From Hetaerina americana (lineage: Eukaryota; Arthropoda; Insecta; Odonata; Calopterygidae): DNA of 64,000 nt. The DNA lies in NCBI GenBank assembly GCA_022747635.1, contig JAKTNV010000014.1:12223610-12287609 (forward strand), read 5' to 3'. This document shows positions 47,332 through 57,930 of the stretch, in pieces. Positions within the stretch are counted from its first letter, which is position 1. The number at the start of each line of letters is the position of its first letter. The translations under genes and the position numbers were made by a program. Below the pieces are notes generated by a model that saw only the letters and a program-made list of their open reading frames with translations, did no database searches and was not told the DNA's origin.

Positions 47332-47503
47332 TCAAACACGAAATCCCGCCAAACGGCGAATAAATACTCATATATACAGAAACAGGTATAAGGAAAAGGG
47401 ATAGGAACACATATAAAGGACGAACACAATAGAGGTGGGGAAGGCGGAATCGAACGGATCACAAGAGTAAAAATATTTCCTCAACCGGGACTCGAACACC
47501 GGA
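47327..47503 (-). repeat. SINE-A copy with partial tRNA-like head
   Basis: On the minus strand it contains the T-arm portion GTGTTCGAGTCCCGGTTGAG, then aaatatttttactcttgtga, the body and the (TA)n tail. The 5' two-thirds of the tRNA-like head is missing. The break at about 47503 is exactly where an inverted copy of the body begins (47504-47562). Confidence 0.85.
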
Positions 47504-47559
47504 TCGTCCTTTATATGTGTTCCTATCCCTTTTCCTTATACCTGTTTCTGTATATATGA

Positions 47560-47562
<3 letters not shown>
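47504..47562 (+). repeat. Inverted partial copy of SINE-A body
   Basis: These 59 bases are an exact reverse complement of 47365-47423. Together they form a stem with an 80-base loop that includes the SINE head. This is a local inverted duplication, not an independent insertion, since identity is complete and the other family copies differ. Confidence 0.9.
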
Positions 47563-47604
<42 letters not shown>

Positions 47605-47630
47605 TATATATATTATATATATATAAACTA
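47561..47630. repeat. (TA)n microsatellite
   Basis: Alternating T/A with several TTATATTAT interruptions following the inverted SINE-A piece. Confidence 0.9.
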
Positions 47631-49560
47631 AATATTTAATTCAACATATAAATGGGAAAGGAATGGTAAATGATAGTGCCGATAGAAATGATAGAACTCA
47701 TAGACCAGTGCGGAAAGGTATCGAAATGGTTAAAATAGAACCTTCCAACAGGAGGTAGGCACATTTATTTTTGGTACGTTATTTTGCAATCATAAATTTA
47801 TAACCTCTCGTATAGCCGAAGACTATCACTATGTCGATGAAATTAGGATATCATTCGATCGTTTAGTGCTTCGACATAATGCCTATATGTGTAAATATCA
47901 TTCGCTTAATGCATTACGAAACAAAATGGCAAGGTGGCGTCGATTGATCTCACGATTTAAAGTGATTGCGAGATTCGTCGCGGGATCAGAGGGGAAAGAG
48001 CACCATAATCCTCATTACGTGACACTTCTCCGTTTTTTGCTCTTGCGAAAACGACGATGCACAATACTTGTTCCTTAGAAAGCGATCGAAGTCACAAGAC
48101 TAAATTACTGGTCAGAAATCATTTTAAACGGCACGCCACGGATACATGAAACAAATATGGTGACGGATAAAGAATCCGCCCTGGAAATTTCTCAAACGTT
48201 AAGTTATATTTACGTTTAGGAATCAGCGTCGAATGAAGTAAACTCGTTGATAAGTAGTTACTTTAAAGTGCCGCTTTACACCGCAAGAGGAACTCTAGGA
48301 TTTCGTTCCCTCGAAGGTAAATGCGGTAGTAACGAGGCCTGTGGAGTATTAAATAAACTGCAGATATTCATGCGGGCAGCAATAAATCACGATGCTACTT
48401 CCACCGCTATTCCACGAGTACCTCAAATCCGGTGACCTGGAAATGTTAATCGCTTATATTTATAACTATACGACTTTTTGAATAAAAAACTCATATTTAC
48501 GAATGTATCGCGGTCATCATGTCGAATATTTCGATACTAAAATGCACTCATGTGAACGTTCATCGCTCTGAGAGTAATTTCAAAATAAACTTGGTGTACA
48601 TCACAAAAAAAACAATTTTCAATTCACAGTCGGAATATGAATTTCTCATTTGTGTAATATTATCATTAGAAAAAGCTACTTCTTAAAAACGCCCAATAAT
48701 ATGGACAACTGAAAATGTAACCAACACCAGCAACTTCACCCTTTTAAAGATAATGTGTTGTTAAAATGCAAATAAGGATATATATCATACTGATTATGAA
48801 TCAAATATATTTTTCAGTATGCTGATGATAGCTTTAAAAATACATTTGAATTATATTAAAAATGGTTTACCGCATTAAATTGGGAAATGCAGAAATATTA
48901 TTCGTCAATATGCACATCTATATAAATTAATTTGTGAATCAATTAATCCAGTACATGAGGTGGGGACATGGAGAATACAGGCTCTTAAACGAAGTGCAAT
49001 ATCGACCAACTGACGTACTGAAAGACGCTTGATTTAAAAAAATAATTGACTGCATGTGCGTATCCAAGAGGTGGCCAAGGGGAAGCCGGAGGTCATAGTT
49101 CAAAAAATTGTAAGTGGATTGACCCCTTAACTTTAAAATACGCCAGAAAAATACCGCTCGTAATCGCGCTCTGTACAAAGGATTATAATTTTGACACACT
49201 AGGGCAGTTCCAACTGTAAAAAAAATATTTTTCATATATCTTGGTATTGGATTCCACGCCAGAGACCACTATATGATGATAATATTGTACTCTAGTTTGG
49301 ATTCATCCGCCATTTTTGCTAAAGAAATAAAAAAGATCATCTATTAGTAAGGTAACTGTATATTTAAAATTATGCGTTCAACTTGGACTGTTATTTATCA
49401 TGCAGTTAAACCGGTAAAATTATCAAATCTATCAGTTGATAAACTGATCGCATTTAATGTATGTTATGCTAGACTAGTTTTTTAGAGTGATACATGGATA
49501 TGTATCTAAACATAGCAGATGTATAATGATATCGACTATCGCGCACTGAGTTGACAGATA
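47631..49560. other. No gene recognised
   Basis: AT-rich. A 98-codon minus-strand frame at 48939-49235 has no recognised domain. Confidence 0.45.
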
Positions 49561-50060
49561 TTCGTAATCGATAGTTCAAGGGGGTCTCTTCCCTCTCGTG
49601 ATGGGGAAACGATCGAGCCGGAGAGGGTTGTATGGGCCCTGTCCACGGTCACTCCCTGTCCCTCACTCCCCATGGTTCGCCCTTCCAAATTGCACTTGTG
49701 GCGCTCTATAATGGGATGCGGGTCGGAGGGAAGAAGCGGCCAAGTGGGGGGAACCCCGTCTCTCCTCCCAGTCCCTCCCTTTCTCTCGACACGGCACAGG
49801 TTCGCGGTTCACACACGCATCCAAACAAGCTCATCCACTTGCCCGCCGCCCAACACCTCTTGAGGGTACGGTCACGGGCACCGGTGGGCCGACGCCGCCG
49901 CCGTACAGCGTCGGTGGCATTCCTATCCTCCGAGTCACGCGGCACGCGCGGACGACGGAGCTTGCGTCATGCTCCCGCATCTGTGGAGACGGGTCCCGCT
50001 ACCCTCCCCCCCTTGTGCATACTACACCTCCCCCTTCTTGATTTGTCCCTTACCTGTTGT
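49561..50060. other. GC-rich, CpG-rich island
   Basis: CpG density is high (gccgacgccgccgccgtacagcg) and composition contrasts with the flanks. A 193-codon plus-strand frame (49632-50213) spans it and is overlapped by antisense frames; no domain is visible, so I do not call a gene. A promoter-proximal island is possible. Confidence 0.4.
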
Positions 50061-50639
50061 CCTCCGTTCTCATTGCGGGTTCTCATGTTCGATCTAATTT
50101 TATTCCGAAGAAACACCAGCGTGTACAAGCTGAAATCAAGCCGATTGGTGGTTTCAATGGGTGAGCGCATGGATCATCCCGAACTGAATCCTAAGAAGCA
50201 GTTCTTAAATTAGGTTAGGCCATTTTTTACCGCTTCCCCCACTTTTAAGGATCCGTAAGATTTGAACTCCCCCACTCCATATACTTCATATCAAACATGA
50301 ACATTTTCCTAAATAATAATATTAATAAGGCTATTTAGGTTTTAACAATAATATTCCGATGAGATCATATACGTGTTTGCGATGAAAAAAGTGCACTAGC
50401 ATGAATGAACAAAAGATTAGAATCATTGAAAAACAAAGGATAACAAAAATTTCGAAACCCATTAACACATTGATAACTGCTTAAATAATTCAGGAGCAAT
50501 TTTCATTGAAGAGTTTTTGCACAATATGCCATTTGATGATCAAGCATGATGGAAATTATTTCTTCATAAACAATAATTGATATATTGCGATAATAAATCG
50601 CGTAAAATTCCTCCTGGAGCTGTTCTACGCCCCCTTTAT
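50061..50639. other. No gene recognised
   Basis: AT-rich sequence without identifiable features. Confidence 0.5.
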
Positions 50640-50992
50640 GGATACGTAGATAGATAGATGGATAAACGTCTTTATTCGGGCGAAATTGAGACCATAGGCC
50701 TTTTACAATTTAAATCTAAGGAGAACCGTAGAGAACTGGCACGTTCCCTCTCGCCCCCAACAGCCTTGTGTATTTTGAGGACGGCCACTACGGTGTGTGA
50801 AATTCACGCATGGAAATAATAGTTCCTACCCCTGTGTGTTTGCCAGCGGTTTCCCCATGATTTTCTGGTATCCAGAAAATCGCCAAAGCTAGGATGATAA
50901 TATGGAGTTATAACAAGCATTATGGACATCACCAGGGATTTGAACCCGGAACACTACTCTACAGTACTATGCCCAGTAGGCTACCACGCCCC
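50640..50992 (-). repeat. SINE-B, near full length
   Basis: On the minus strand the head GGCGTGGTAGCCTACTGGGC gives an A box and CCGGGTTCAAATCCCTGG a canonical-looking B box with the T arm. The body follows with a core shared with the 32.5 and 61.7 kb copies (tttctggataccagaaaatc, ggggaaaccgctggc, ccatgcgtgaatttcacaca). The 3' end (gcccgaataaagacgttta) is shared with 12.24 kb and finishes in a TATC-type tail (gatagatagatgg on the plus strand). Length is about 350 bp. No functional tRNA cloverleaf is implied. Confidence 0.75.
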
Positions 50993-51436
50993 ATTTAACC
51001 CTGATTCTGTATTATAATCGCTAGACGCAGAAACTAAGCAGCTTAATAGGAAGGAATGATAGTTCGAGTCTGTTTAAGTTTCGTCAATGCCACATCCACT
51101 AAGAAACACAATTTTTGTTTACAAAACCGTGGATTAGTTTGCACTGTGATGTTTGTTAGAGAAGGACGGATTTTATCGAGGCTGAGATATCACATCTTCG
51201 GTATTAATGAGGCTCTATATTTTCCTGCCTGCATATGACCTTACGGGAAAATCCCTATTCGCTGGCAAACCACGATCATAAACCAGAAGCATGGTTTGAG
51301 AGGTGACGGAAGCACTCATCTAAAAAATACTGTGAATGGAACTCTCACGATTTCAGTCTCTACAATGCGGAATTCTACACTAATGAGTAAGAAAAAACTA
51401 ATTAGTGATTTCCACTTCATAAATATTTATTTTAAC

Positions 51437-51467
51437 AACCCAGGTTTCGACACTATGTCATCATCAA
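51437..51467 (-). ncRNA. Hammerhead-like motif, single
   Basis: The minus strand reads TTGATGA, T, GACA-TAG-TGTC, GAAACC, TG, GGTT. The layout is that of the 33.16 kb pair: CUGANGA (C replaced by U), stem II of 4 bp, GAAA, then a minimal ACC/GGU stem III and a U at the cleavage position. Loss of the conserved C and the extra base suggest it is inactive. Confidence 0.4.
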
Positions 51468-51479
51468 TGTGAAGAGACG

Positions 51480-52440
51480 TGAAGATTCGAGGTCTTGTTC
51501 GTGAAATTTAGTCTTCATTCTGGTGGAAAGAACCAAATTTTTTTTCTACCTTCTTCTTCAATAAAGGCGTTTGAAATTACGAATTCATGGCAATTGGGGT
51601 TGAATTTCCTTTCGTCGAGCCACCAATGGTTAACTGGAATGGTCTGGTTACCATAAAACTCACAGCTTGTGCTGGGCGGGAGGTAAACAAGATTTGATCC
51701 CTCCCGTCAGCTACTGAATGCTCCACTCACTAGGACGCCAAATCCTCCCCACGGATCCGAGGACAAATTGGGAGGACTGTGAGAGACGGGTGGATAGAGT
51801 AGGGGCAGGAGAATCTGCATTAACCTCATCACCAAGCCTCAGCAATCACCAGACGGATAGTTCCGAGGGGTGAGGGTAGATCTCATTCCATTCAAACCTG
51901 GAGAGCGTTAAAGTTACGCGTCCAAGGTTATAAATTCTCTGCCTACGAGTCATTTAATTGAACGTATTTCCGCGTCATCTCCTTTATGATGGAATTAGGT
52001 ATCTCATCTCCATACGGTTTCAGGTCGCCATTCGACTTGACTGTAAGTACCCTATTCAGTATTTCAAAATCTGGTATTAGAACTGTGACCAGACCAGACC
52101 AGATCCCCTAATGACTGGGCATTTGCCCTCAGTTTAAGCGCTGCTTCGGTGTGACAACGTCCACCCCTTCAGCGGTAGTGTTTGTGCAGTTTGCACGGGG
52201 AAATAAATGGCGATCGAATGTGTAAATGACGAACGTGTACCTTTCCAGTGTTAGCGAAGGAGAAATTGAAAGAAAGACCTCTAGTGGGTTGGCAATTGGC
52301 CTTATCTTAAATGAAGGACTAACATTAGCTTAATTCTAAGGGCCGAGACATTTTGCCCAAAAACACGTCAACAGGACGGAAAAACATTTATCAATCTAAA
52401 AACTAAAATTAACATTAGATTCTGGTCTAATTATTGTCTA
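51480..52440. other. No gene; a possible SINE head inside
   Basis: Apart from the tRNA-like head at 51688-51742 nothing is recognisable. Confidence 0.45.
51688..51742 (-). repeat. Degenerate tRNA-like SINE head
   Basis: The minus strand has TTGGCGTCCTAGTGAGTGGA (A-box-like) and, at usual spacing, GGGAGGGATCAAATCTTG (B-box-like). The body has no clear match elsewhere in the window. Confidence 0.4.
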
Positions 52441-52744
52441 TATAAGATATTTATTTTATTTTTTTTTCTCTTTTGTTCTGTTTTTTTTTAATATATATAT
52501 ATATATATATATTTTTTTTTTCATTGGATATATATAATTTTCTTTTTGTCCTTTTTTTTTTAATATAATTTTTTTATAAATTTCTTAACTTTTCTTTTCA
52601 AAGTCCTTTTTTTTTACATACAATGAAAACAAATTGGCAGTTACACAATGCCTTGAACATAAAACCTTAACTCTAGCTGAAATACATTTATAATTTTTGA
52701 CACATCTATAGAAAAAGAAAGTCATAGAAAAGAATTCGGTAATG
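52440..52744 (-). repeat. T-rich low-complexity tract: LINE 3' UTR and tail
   Basis: Several runs of eight to ten T with an (AT)n core at 52490-52512. On the minus strand this A-rich sequence lies directly after a LINE coding end, as expected for a 3' UTR and tail. Confidence 0.6.
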
Positions 52745-53130
52745 TTACCGAAATAGAATTTCTTTTGGCAGTCTGTAGCTCGGATGGCGTTTTCTATGAA
52801 GGGAGTAATCCCATATGTTCTTTGTAAGCGTGTTTTGTGGAAGGGACCTCTCGAGTCGTTCAGCTTGCGCTCGAATGAAGTCGTGTATTTTAGGTATTTT
52901 GTGTGCGTTTCTGATCTCATGTATTGGGACGAGTTTACTCTGGTTTGTGAGGTAGCGAAGTATTCTATTCTGGAGTGTTTCTAAGCGTATTCTGTCTGTT
53001 TTTGTCGCGTTCCCGAAAATTTCGCAGCCGTACAGCATCCTGGGACGGATATATGAAAGGTACAGTCTTATTTTGGTTTGGTGCGTGAGGCCAGCCTTAT
53101 GAAGTCCAAAACAGTTTGATTTCTGCTCGA
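52745..53130 (-). pseudogene. Jockey/CR1-like LINE reverse-transcriptase C-terminal fragment
   Basis: An open minus-strand frame of about 128 codons reads NCFGLHKAGLTHQTKIRLYL, SYIRPRMLYGCEIFGNATKT, DRIRLETLQNRILRYLTNQS and ends IWDYSLHRKRHPSYRLPKEI before a stop. The pattern (R/K)LYxSYIRPxxLYGCEIF, LQNxxLRxL and a following isoleucine/histidine-rich helix is typical of the thumb/connection region of Jockey- and CR1-type LINEs. It differs from the RTE-like family here. The element is 5'-truncated at about 53130, as usual for LINEs, so no catalytic residues remain. Confidence 0.75.
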
Positions 53131-54818
53131 AAAATAATTCCCCCGAGATAAGGCAACTTTATGATGAACGAACGTCAGAAGAGAACGTCATTTTAGTTCC
53201 TTGTTTCCTACATGCTCTAGCAGTTCAATATGCCCAGTAGACGGATCATTGAGGGTTCAATAGAAAGTTTAAAGATAGAAATTGTGATTTCATTGTTTTC
53301 CAACTTGGATTTTACAGGAGGAAATTTTTTTAAATTTTATAATATTTTTTTTACTGTTCGAAGTTCAAAGCAAGAATTCTCATGTGTGTAACCTTAAGCA
53401 TAAAATGTACCAAGAAGATCTTTCAATAGCAAGTCATTATTTTCCTGTAACAGTTAAGCATAATTTGCGCAGGAATGAAAACAAGGAAAGAACATTGATA
53501 ATCTTTCACGCGAAAATTCCTCGAAGTCGAGTAGTTTGGGTAAAATTCTTTTTCGTAATTAAAAAAATGATCACTTCAAAGAGCAGCGTTTGGTTCATTT
53601 GTCAGTAATTAGGGTATTTTATGCCTCATCGGAATACACCATCATTTTGGAATCATTTTGCGCAGCCAGTTGTATAAAAGTTATGGCATGGTATATACCA
53701 ACGAATTTACTTCCTTGGTCAGTAGAGTGAAGTGAACATTGAAAATTCCAGGATTATGACTGTGTTACAGCCGATATGTGGCATTCTTTTGCCCATTAGA
53801 CGTTACTGCAAGGTTTAGCCTTACCAATTAATTTAAAAGCTAATTTTAAGATGGTTATAAATAGCAGATCCGGAAAGATACACCAACAAATGGGGAACTG
53901 AAGTATGCAAAATTGTATGAAATCAAATGTCGTCAGGAATGAGTCTACATTAAATTCTATGGGATATCTGAAAATGAAATCATTTGCAAATTAATAAAAA
54001 AACTAGTACAACGTTGGTTACTTTCATTACTTTTCATTCACGTTTTCAGATGCTCACCGTTGCCGTGTTTGTCTTTAAATAACACTTTTCATAAATAGAC
54101 AGAAGAATATTTATCTGCGGGACGCTGCGCAGTGTTCGTAGAATATCACGCCAAGCGTCAACTGGAGGAATGAAAAGTCACATTTAAAAATTGGAGCGGC
54201 TTCCAGTCATGTGACGCCCGCGTTTCCAAAACCTAGTGACGCAACTGCTCTTCACGGAGGCAAGCGGGCACGCGTAGTTGGTCGTCGGGCAACTATTCAT
54301 AGCTTCCTCGCGAAATGCATAATATAATTCAACATAATACGTACGACGTCAGCAACTTCTAGAAGAGAAATATTTTATACCATTGAGTACAATAATGATT
54401 AAGTCAACCTTTAATTGTTTTCGACCAAATATTAATACTGTGAGGAATTATTAGCGATGTTTAAAACATAGCTGATGCCTGAAATATCACTCAATACAAG
54501 CCTTGCATACAAGAGGCTCTTGCACATGTGTAATATTTCGAAGGGAATGACCCTGTTCCCCAAAATGCCTCAACCAAATGAGAGGACTTTGGGGCAACGC
54601 CCTCCGCGGTTAGAGCGGAACTAAAGTTTGTTTTACGACGTTTCCTTGGTTTCGTATCGCGCATTTGCGCGCTACTTCTTGCATTCATCCATTCAGATAA
54701 CCACAATCTTTACACACGCGATAAAAACCCCTCGGGCCGCTAGAACTGTTCAGGGGAAATTTTCCTGACTGTAATCAAATAGGATGTAATTACTGGCTGT
54801 AATCTTTGTATGTTTAAT
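53131..54818. other. No gene recognised
   Basis: AT-rich sequence. Small frames only. Confidence 0.5.
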
Positions 54819-55747
54819 GGTTCCCTCTTGCAGTTGCCTTTGTGACGATGAAAATTCAGCTCCAAGTACTCCGTCCGTCATAACTCTACCTGAAGCTGGG
54901 GAAGGGACTCGAAACGATTTCTTTTTTTAATAGCTAAATTCAATTTTTTTTCTTCATAACTGGCGATCAGCAGTGAAAGATTTCCGGTCGATTACCGCCA
55001 GTCATTCTCTTTGAATTTTGAATTTGAGTATTTACCTAGGTCATGAGAAATTGATGTATCATTTCATTCATCTTTTAACAACTTTTTGATATTTGTGACC
55101 TAGTATTGCTGATGTTGTCATGTTATTCGGGATTCTCACTCTCTCTTTTTTGGCGTCTCAGCTCCTAGATCCCCCAGCGTCGTGGTCAACGAATAAAACC
55201 TTGATTCTAAAAATCGCCTGCACCGATGCGTGTTGTTCCGTGCTGATTGATTATTGAAAAAAGCCGACTTAACGATCTTATCTTACAGGAAACATATACA
55301 CTCACAATCTACGTAAAAAAAGGGTCATTTGTTTTAAAAACGATGAATTTCTGAACCTGATTGTTTTTTTTTAGTTCTGGTAAATTGGTGAAAGATGGTG
55401 AAAAACGGAGAAGCCAGCCATTCTCTATTTGTTATTACTCCTTGTCACAGACAAACAAACACTTCTCCTGCCCTCGGGCTGTACCTACTCCCCGAGAGTG
55501 AAGTGAGGCAAATGTTTCTTTGGAGTGGGCCCTGCCATTTATCGATCAAAATCAATTGGTTTTCCTGGATTTTGCAACATATTTTTATGCGGAATAAGAA
55601 CAGCTATATTGCTAAAATAATCATTTTTCAATTTTTATTTCTGTTTTACCCTAGGTCTTTATAAAAAAAAGGTTTTTAGAGTAGTCCTTAGGAGTATTAC
55701 TCGTGGCAATGGAATTATGACTCGCTTGTGAGAGTGACAATTCCATT
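54819..55747 (+). repeat. Left arm of a ~0.92-kb inverted repeat
   Basis: It starts GGTTCCCTCTTGCAGTTG and ends near tgagagtgacaattcc. It matches the reverse complement of 57010-57930 along its length with scattered substitutions and small gaps, about 85% by eye. It includes AATAAAACCTTGATTC, a possible polyadenylation signal, and an 89-codon frame (55395-55664) that is broken by a stop in the other arm, so coding is unlikely. Confidence 0.9.
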
Positions 55748-55802
55748 TCCCTTCAATTTTTTGTGCGTTTCTGTGTTTTTGTTCGCTAGTGTTAACTTGA
55801 TC

Positions 55803-55822
55803 TATATATATATATATATATA
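55803..55822. repeat. Short (TA)n
   Basis: About 20 bases of alternating T/A abutting the truncated 5' edge of a SINE-A body. Confidence 0.85.
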
Positions 55823-55944
55823 TTCCGCCTTCCCCACCTCTATTGTGTTCGTCCTTTATACGTGTTCCTATCCCTTTTCCTTATATATGTTTCTGTATAT
55901 ATGAGTATTTATTCGCCGTTTGGCGGGATTTCGTGTTTGAATGT
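55823..55944 (+). repeat. SINE-A body, duplicate of 56275-56396
   Basis: By inspection identical over 122 bases to the body of the full-length SINE-A 452 bases downstream, including TTTATACGTG, where the 47 kb copy has TTTATATGTG. The tRNA-like head is absent. The exact identity suggests a recent local duplication. Confidence 0.9.
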
Positions 55945-56171
55945 GTATTTGGCCAATGTGGCTCATCTCTTTCTTCTGGCTATGCGTGCCACGAAACGCA
56001 CTGTTCTTTTCCTGTATGATGTTGTATGAATTCTAACCACTGTCCTTTCCTCTTGTGTATTGTCTATTTCTCCTTTGGTGGGTGAAACAGCCCCCTGACG
56101 CCATCTCTTGGCTAAAGAATCGGGGCGCTTGGCGACATATAAGACCCACGGATCTCAGGGTAAATTATATA

Positions 56172-56246
56172 TCCTCGATAGCTCAAGTGGTTAAGAGCAT
56201 CCGCCCGGCAAGTGGAAAGATCCGGTGTTCGAGTCCCGGTTGAGGA
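56172..56246 (+). ncRNA. tRNA-like head of SINE-A
   Basis: Acceptor stem TCCTCGA/TTGAGGA (7 bp with one G-U), perfect D stem GCTC/GAGC, anticodon stem TCCGC/GTGGA with loop CCGGCAA, and a T arm with CCGG/CCGG pairing but one internal mismatch. The A box TAGCTCAAGTGG and B box GTTCGAGTCC are both good, so polymerase III transcription is plausible. Position 33 is C instead of U and the T stem is imperfect, so it is a SINE promoter and not a working tRNA. The nominal anticodon would be GGC (Ala). Confidence 0.75.
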
Positions 56247-56395
56247 GATATTTTTACTCTTGTGATCCGTTCGATTCCGCCTTCCCCACCTCTATTGTGT
56301 TCGTCCTTTATACGTGTTCCTATCCCTTTTCCTTATATATGTTTCTGTATATATGAGTATTTATTCGCCGTTTGGCGGGATTTCGTGTTTGAATG

Positions 56396-56397
<2 letters not shown>
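56172..56397 (+). repeat. SINE-A, full-length reference copy
   Basis: A tRNA-like head of 75 bases is followed by a unique body of about 150 bases ending TTTCGTGTTTGAATGTAT and a (TA)n tail. The body contains gattccgccttccccacc, tcgtcctttatacgtgttcc, tatcccttttccttatatat, tctgtatatatgagtattta and ttcgccgtttggcgggattt. The inner TCGCCGTTTGGCGGGA can form a small hairpin. Copies of the body occur at 2.75, 2.94, 47.3, 47.5 and 55.8 kb. Confidence 0.85.
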
Positions 56398-56472
<75 letters not shown>

Positions 56473-56528
56473 GTATATATATGTGTGTTTGAATGTATAT
56501 ATATATATATACATTCAAACACACACAC

Positions 56529-56581
<53 letters not shown>

Positions 56582-56585
56582 TATA
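56398..56585. repeat. (TA)n tract with internal 44-bp palindrome
   Basis: Alternating T/A with GTATAT interruptions. At 56482-56525 TGTGTGTTTGAATGTATA is mirrored by its reverse complement. The GTGTTTGAATGT motif is the last box of the SINE-A body, so the tail region has been duplicated in inverted form. Confidence 0.9.
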
Positions 56586-57009
56586 ATTTCAATCTGACGA
56601 TTGTTTGACTACAGCCCTCCACTTTACCATAATAAATACACGATAGACAGGCTTGTTTACTGATAACTATCTTGCACGCCCTGATAGTTTTCCCGCCCAA
56701 TATCCCTCTTTACTTTGTCTGTATGGTTGTCCTTTGGCCTTCCTCATGGGGCCTTATCTTTCATATTCTCTCCCATTATGTTCCCATCGAATTGATCACG
56801 TGGTCTAAAGATGCTCTCAATCCCATGGCTTTTCTATTCCTTATCCTGCTTCATATTGCCTAATCAACCTGTGCTCTTGCTTGAACGTATTTCTTTATAC
56901 GTCACTCTATCGGTCCATTTAATACTCTACGACTGCCTGTAGCAGCAGGTGTCGAAGCCTAGAGAGGAACTTAGTGAGCGAAATTCGTCGTGGACAGGAA
57001 AGGTGTTGC

Positions 57010-57930
57010 AATGAAATTGTCACTCACAGAAGTGAGTGACAATTACATTGCCACGAGTAATACTTCCATGGACTACTCTAAAAAACTTTTTTATAAAGAC
57101 CTAGGGTATAACAAAAGTAAAAATTAAAAAATTATCATTTTCAAAAAATAATTGTTATTATTCCGCATAAAAATCATCTGTCGCAAAATCCAGGAAAACC
57201 ATCTGTTTTTGATCGATAAATGGCAGGGCGCACTCAAAAGAAACATTTGCCTCACTTCACTTTCGGGAAGTAGGTACAGCCCGAGGGTAGGAGAAGTGTT
57301 TGTTTGTCTGTGACATGGAACGATAACAAATCGAGAATGGCTGGCTTATCGGTTTTTTACCATCTTTCACCAATTTACCAGAACCAAAAAAAAAAGCAAT
57401 CAGATCAGAAATATATCTACTTTAAAACAAATGACCCTTTTTTTACTTAGATTGTATGTGAATATATTTCCTGTAAGATAAGATTGTTAAGTCGACTCTT
57501 TTCAACAATCAATCAGCACGGAACAACACGCATCGGTGCGGGCGATTTTTAGAATCAAGGTTTTATTCGTTGACCACGACGCTGGGGGATCTAGGAGCTG
57601 AGACGCCAAAAAAGAGAGTGAGAATCCCGAATAACATGACAACATCAGCAATACTTGGTCAAAAATATCACAAAGTTGTTAAATGATAAATTAATTTCTC
57701 ATGATCTAAGTAGGTACTCTAATTCAAATTTCAAAGGGAATGATTGGCGGTAATAGACCGGAAATCTTTCACTGCTGATCGCCAGTTATGAAGAAAAAAA
57801 TCGAATTTAGCTATTAAAAAAAGAAATCGTTTCAAATCCCTTCCCCAGCATTAGGTAGAGTTATGACGGACGTAGTACTTACTTGGAGCTGAATTTTCAT
57901 CGTCACAAGGACAACTGCAAGAGGGAAACC
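57010..57930 (-). repeat. Right arm of the ~0.92-kb inverted repeat
   Basis: Reverse complement of 54819-55747. Matching landmarks include ggtttccctcttgcagttg (outer end), gatcccccagcgtcgtggtc, gcaccgatgcgtgttgttcc, cgggctgtacctac and ggttttcctggattttgc. The inner end carries a perfect 13-bp hairpin at 57015-57044. Confidence 0.9.
57015..57044. repeat. 13-bp perfect hairpin at inner end of right arm
   Basis: AATTGTCACTCAC and GTGAGTGACAATT flank AGAA. The left arm has a degraded version (ggaattatgactcgc / gagagtgacaattcc), so both arms end in a small palindrome. Confidence 0.85.

Larger units (their letters stand above)
55748..57009. other. Spacer of the large inverted repeat
   Basis: 1262 bases carrying a SINE-A body fragment, a full-length SINE-A, long (TA)n and about 420 bases of ordinary DNA (56586-57009) with frames up to 63 codons and no motif. 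Confidence 0.8.

Noticed and set aside
49632..50213. 193-codon plus-strand frame in a CpG-rich island
   Set aside because: No domain visible and overlapping antisense frames; composition explains it.
55395..55664. 89-codon frame in the left arm of the large inverted repeat
   Set aside because: The matching sequence in the other arm has a stop shortly after the start, so there is no sign of coding constraint.
56172..56246. Annotation as a tRNA-Ala gene
   Set aside because: C33, an imperfect T stem and direct continuation into a repeated SINE body.
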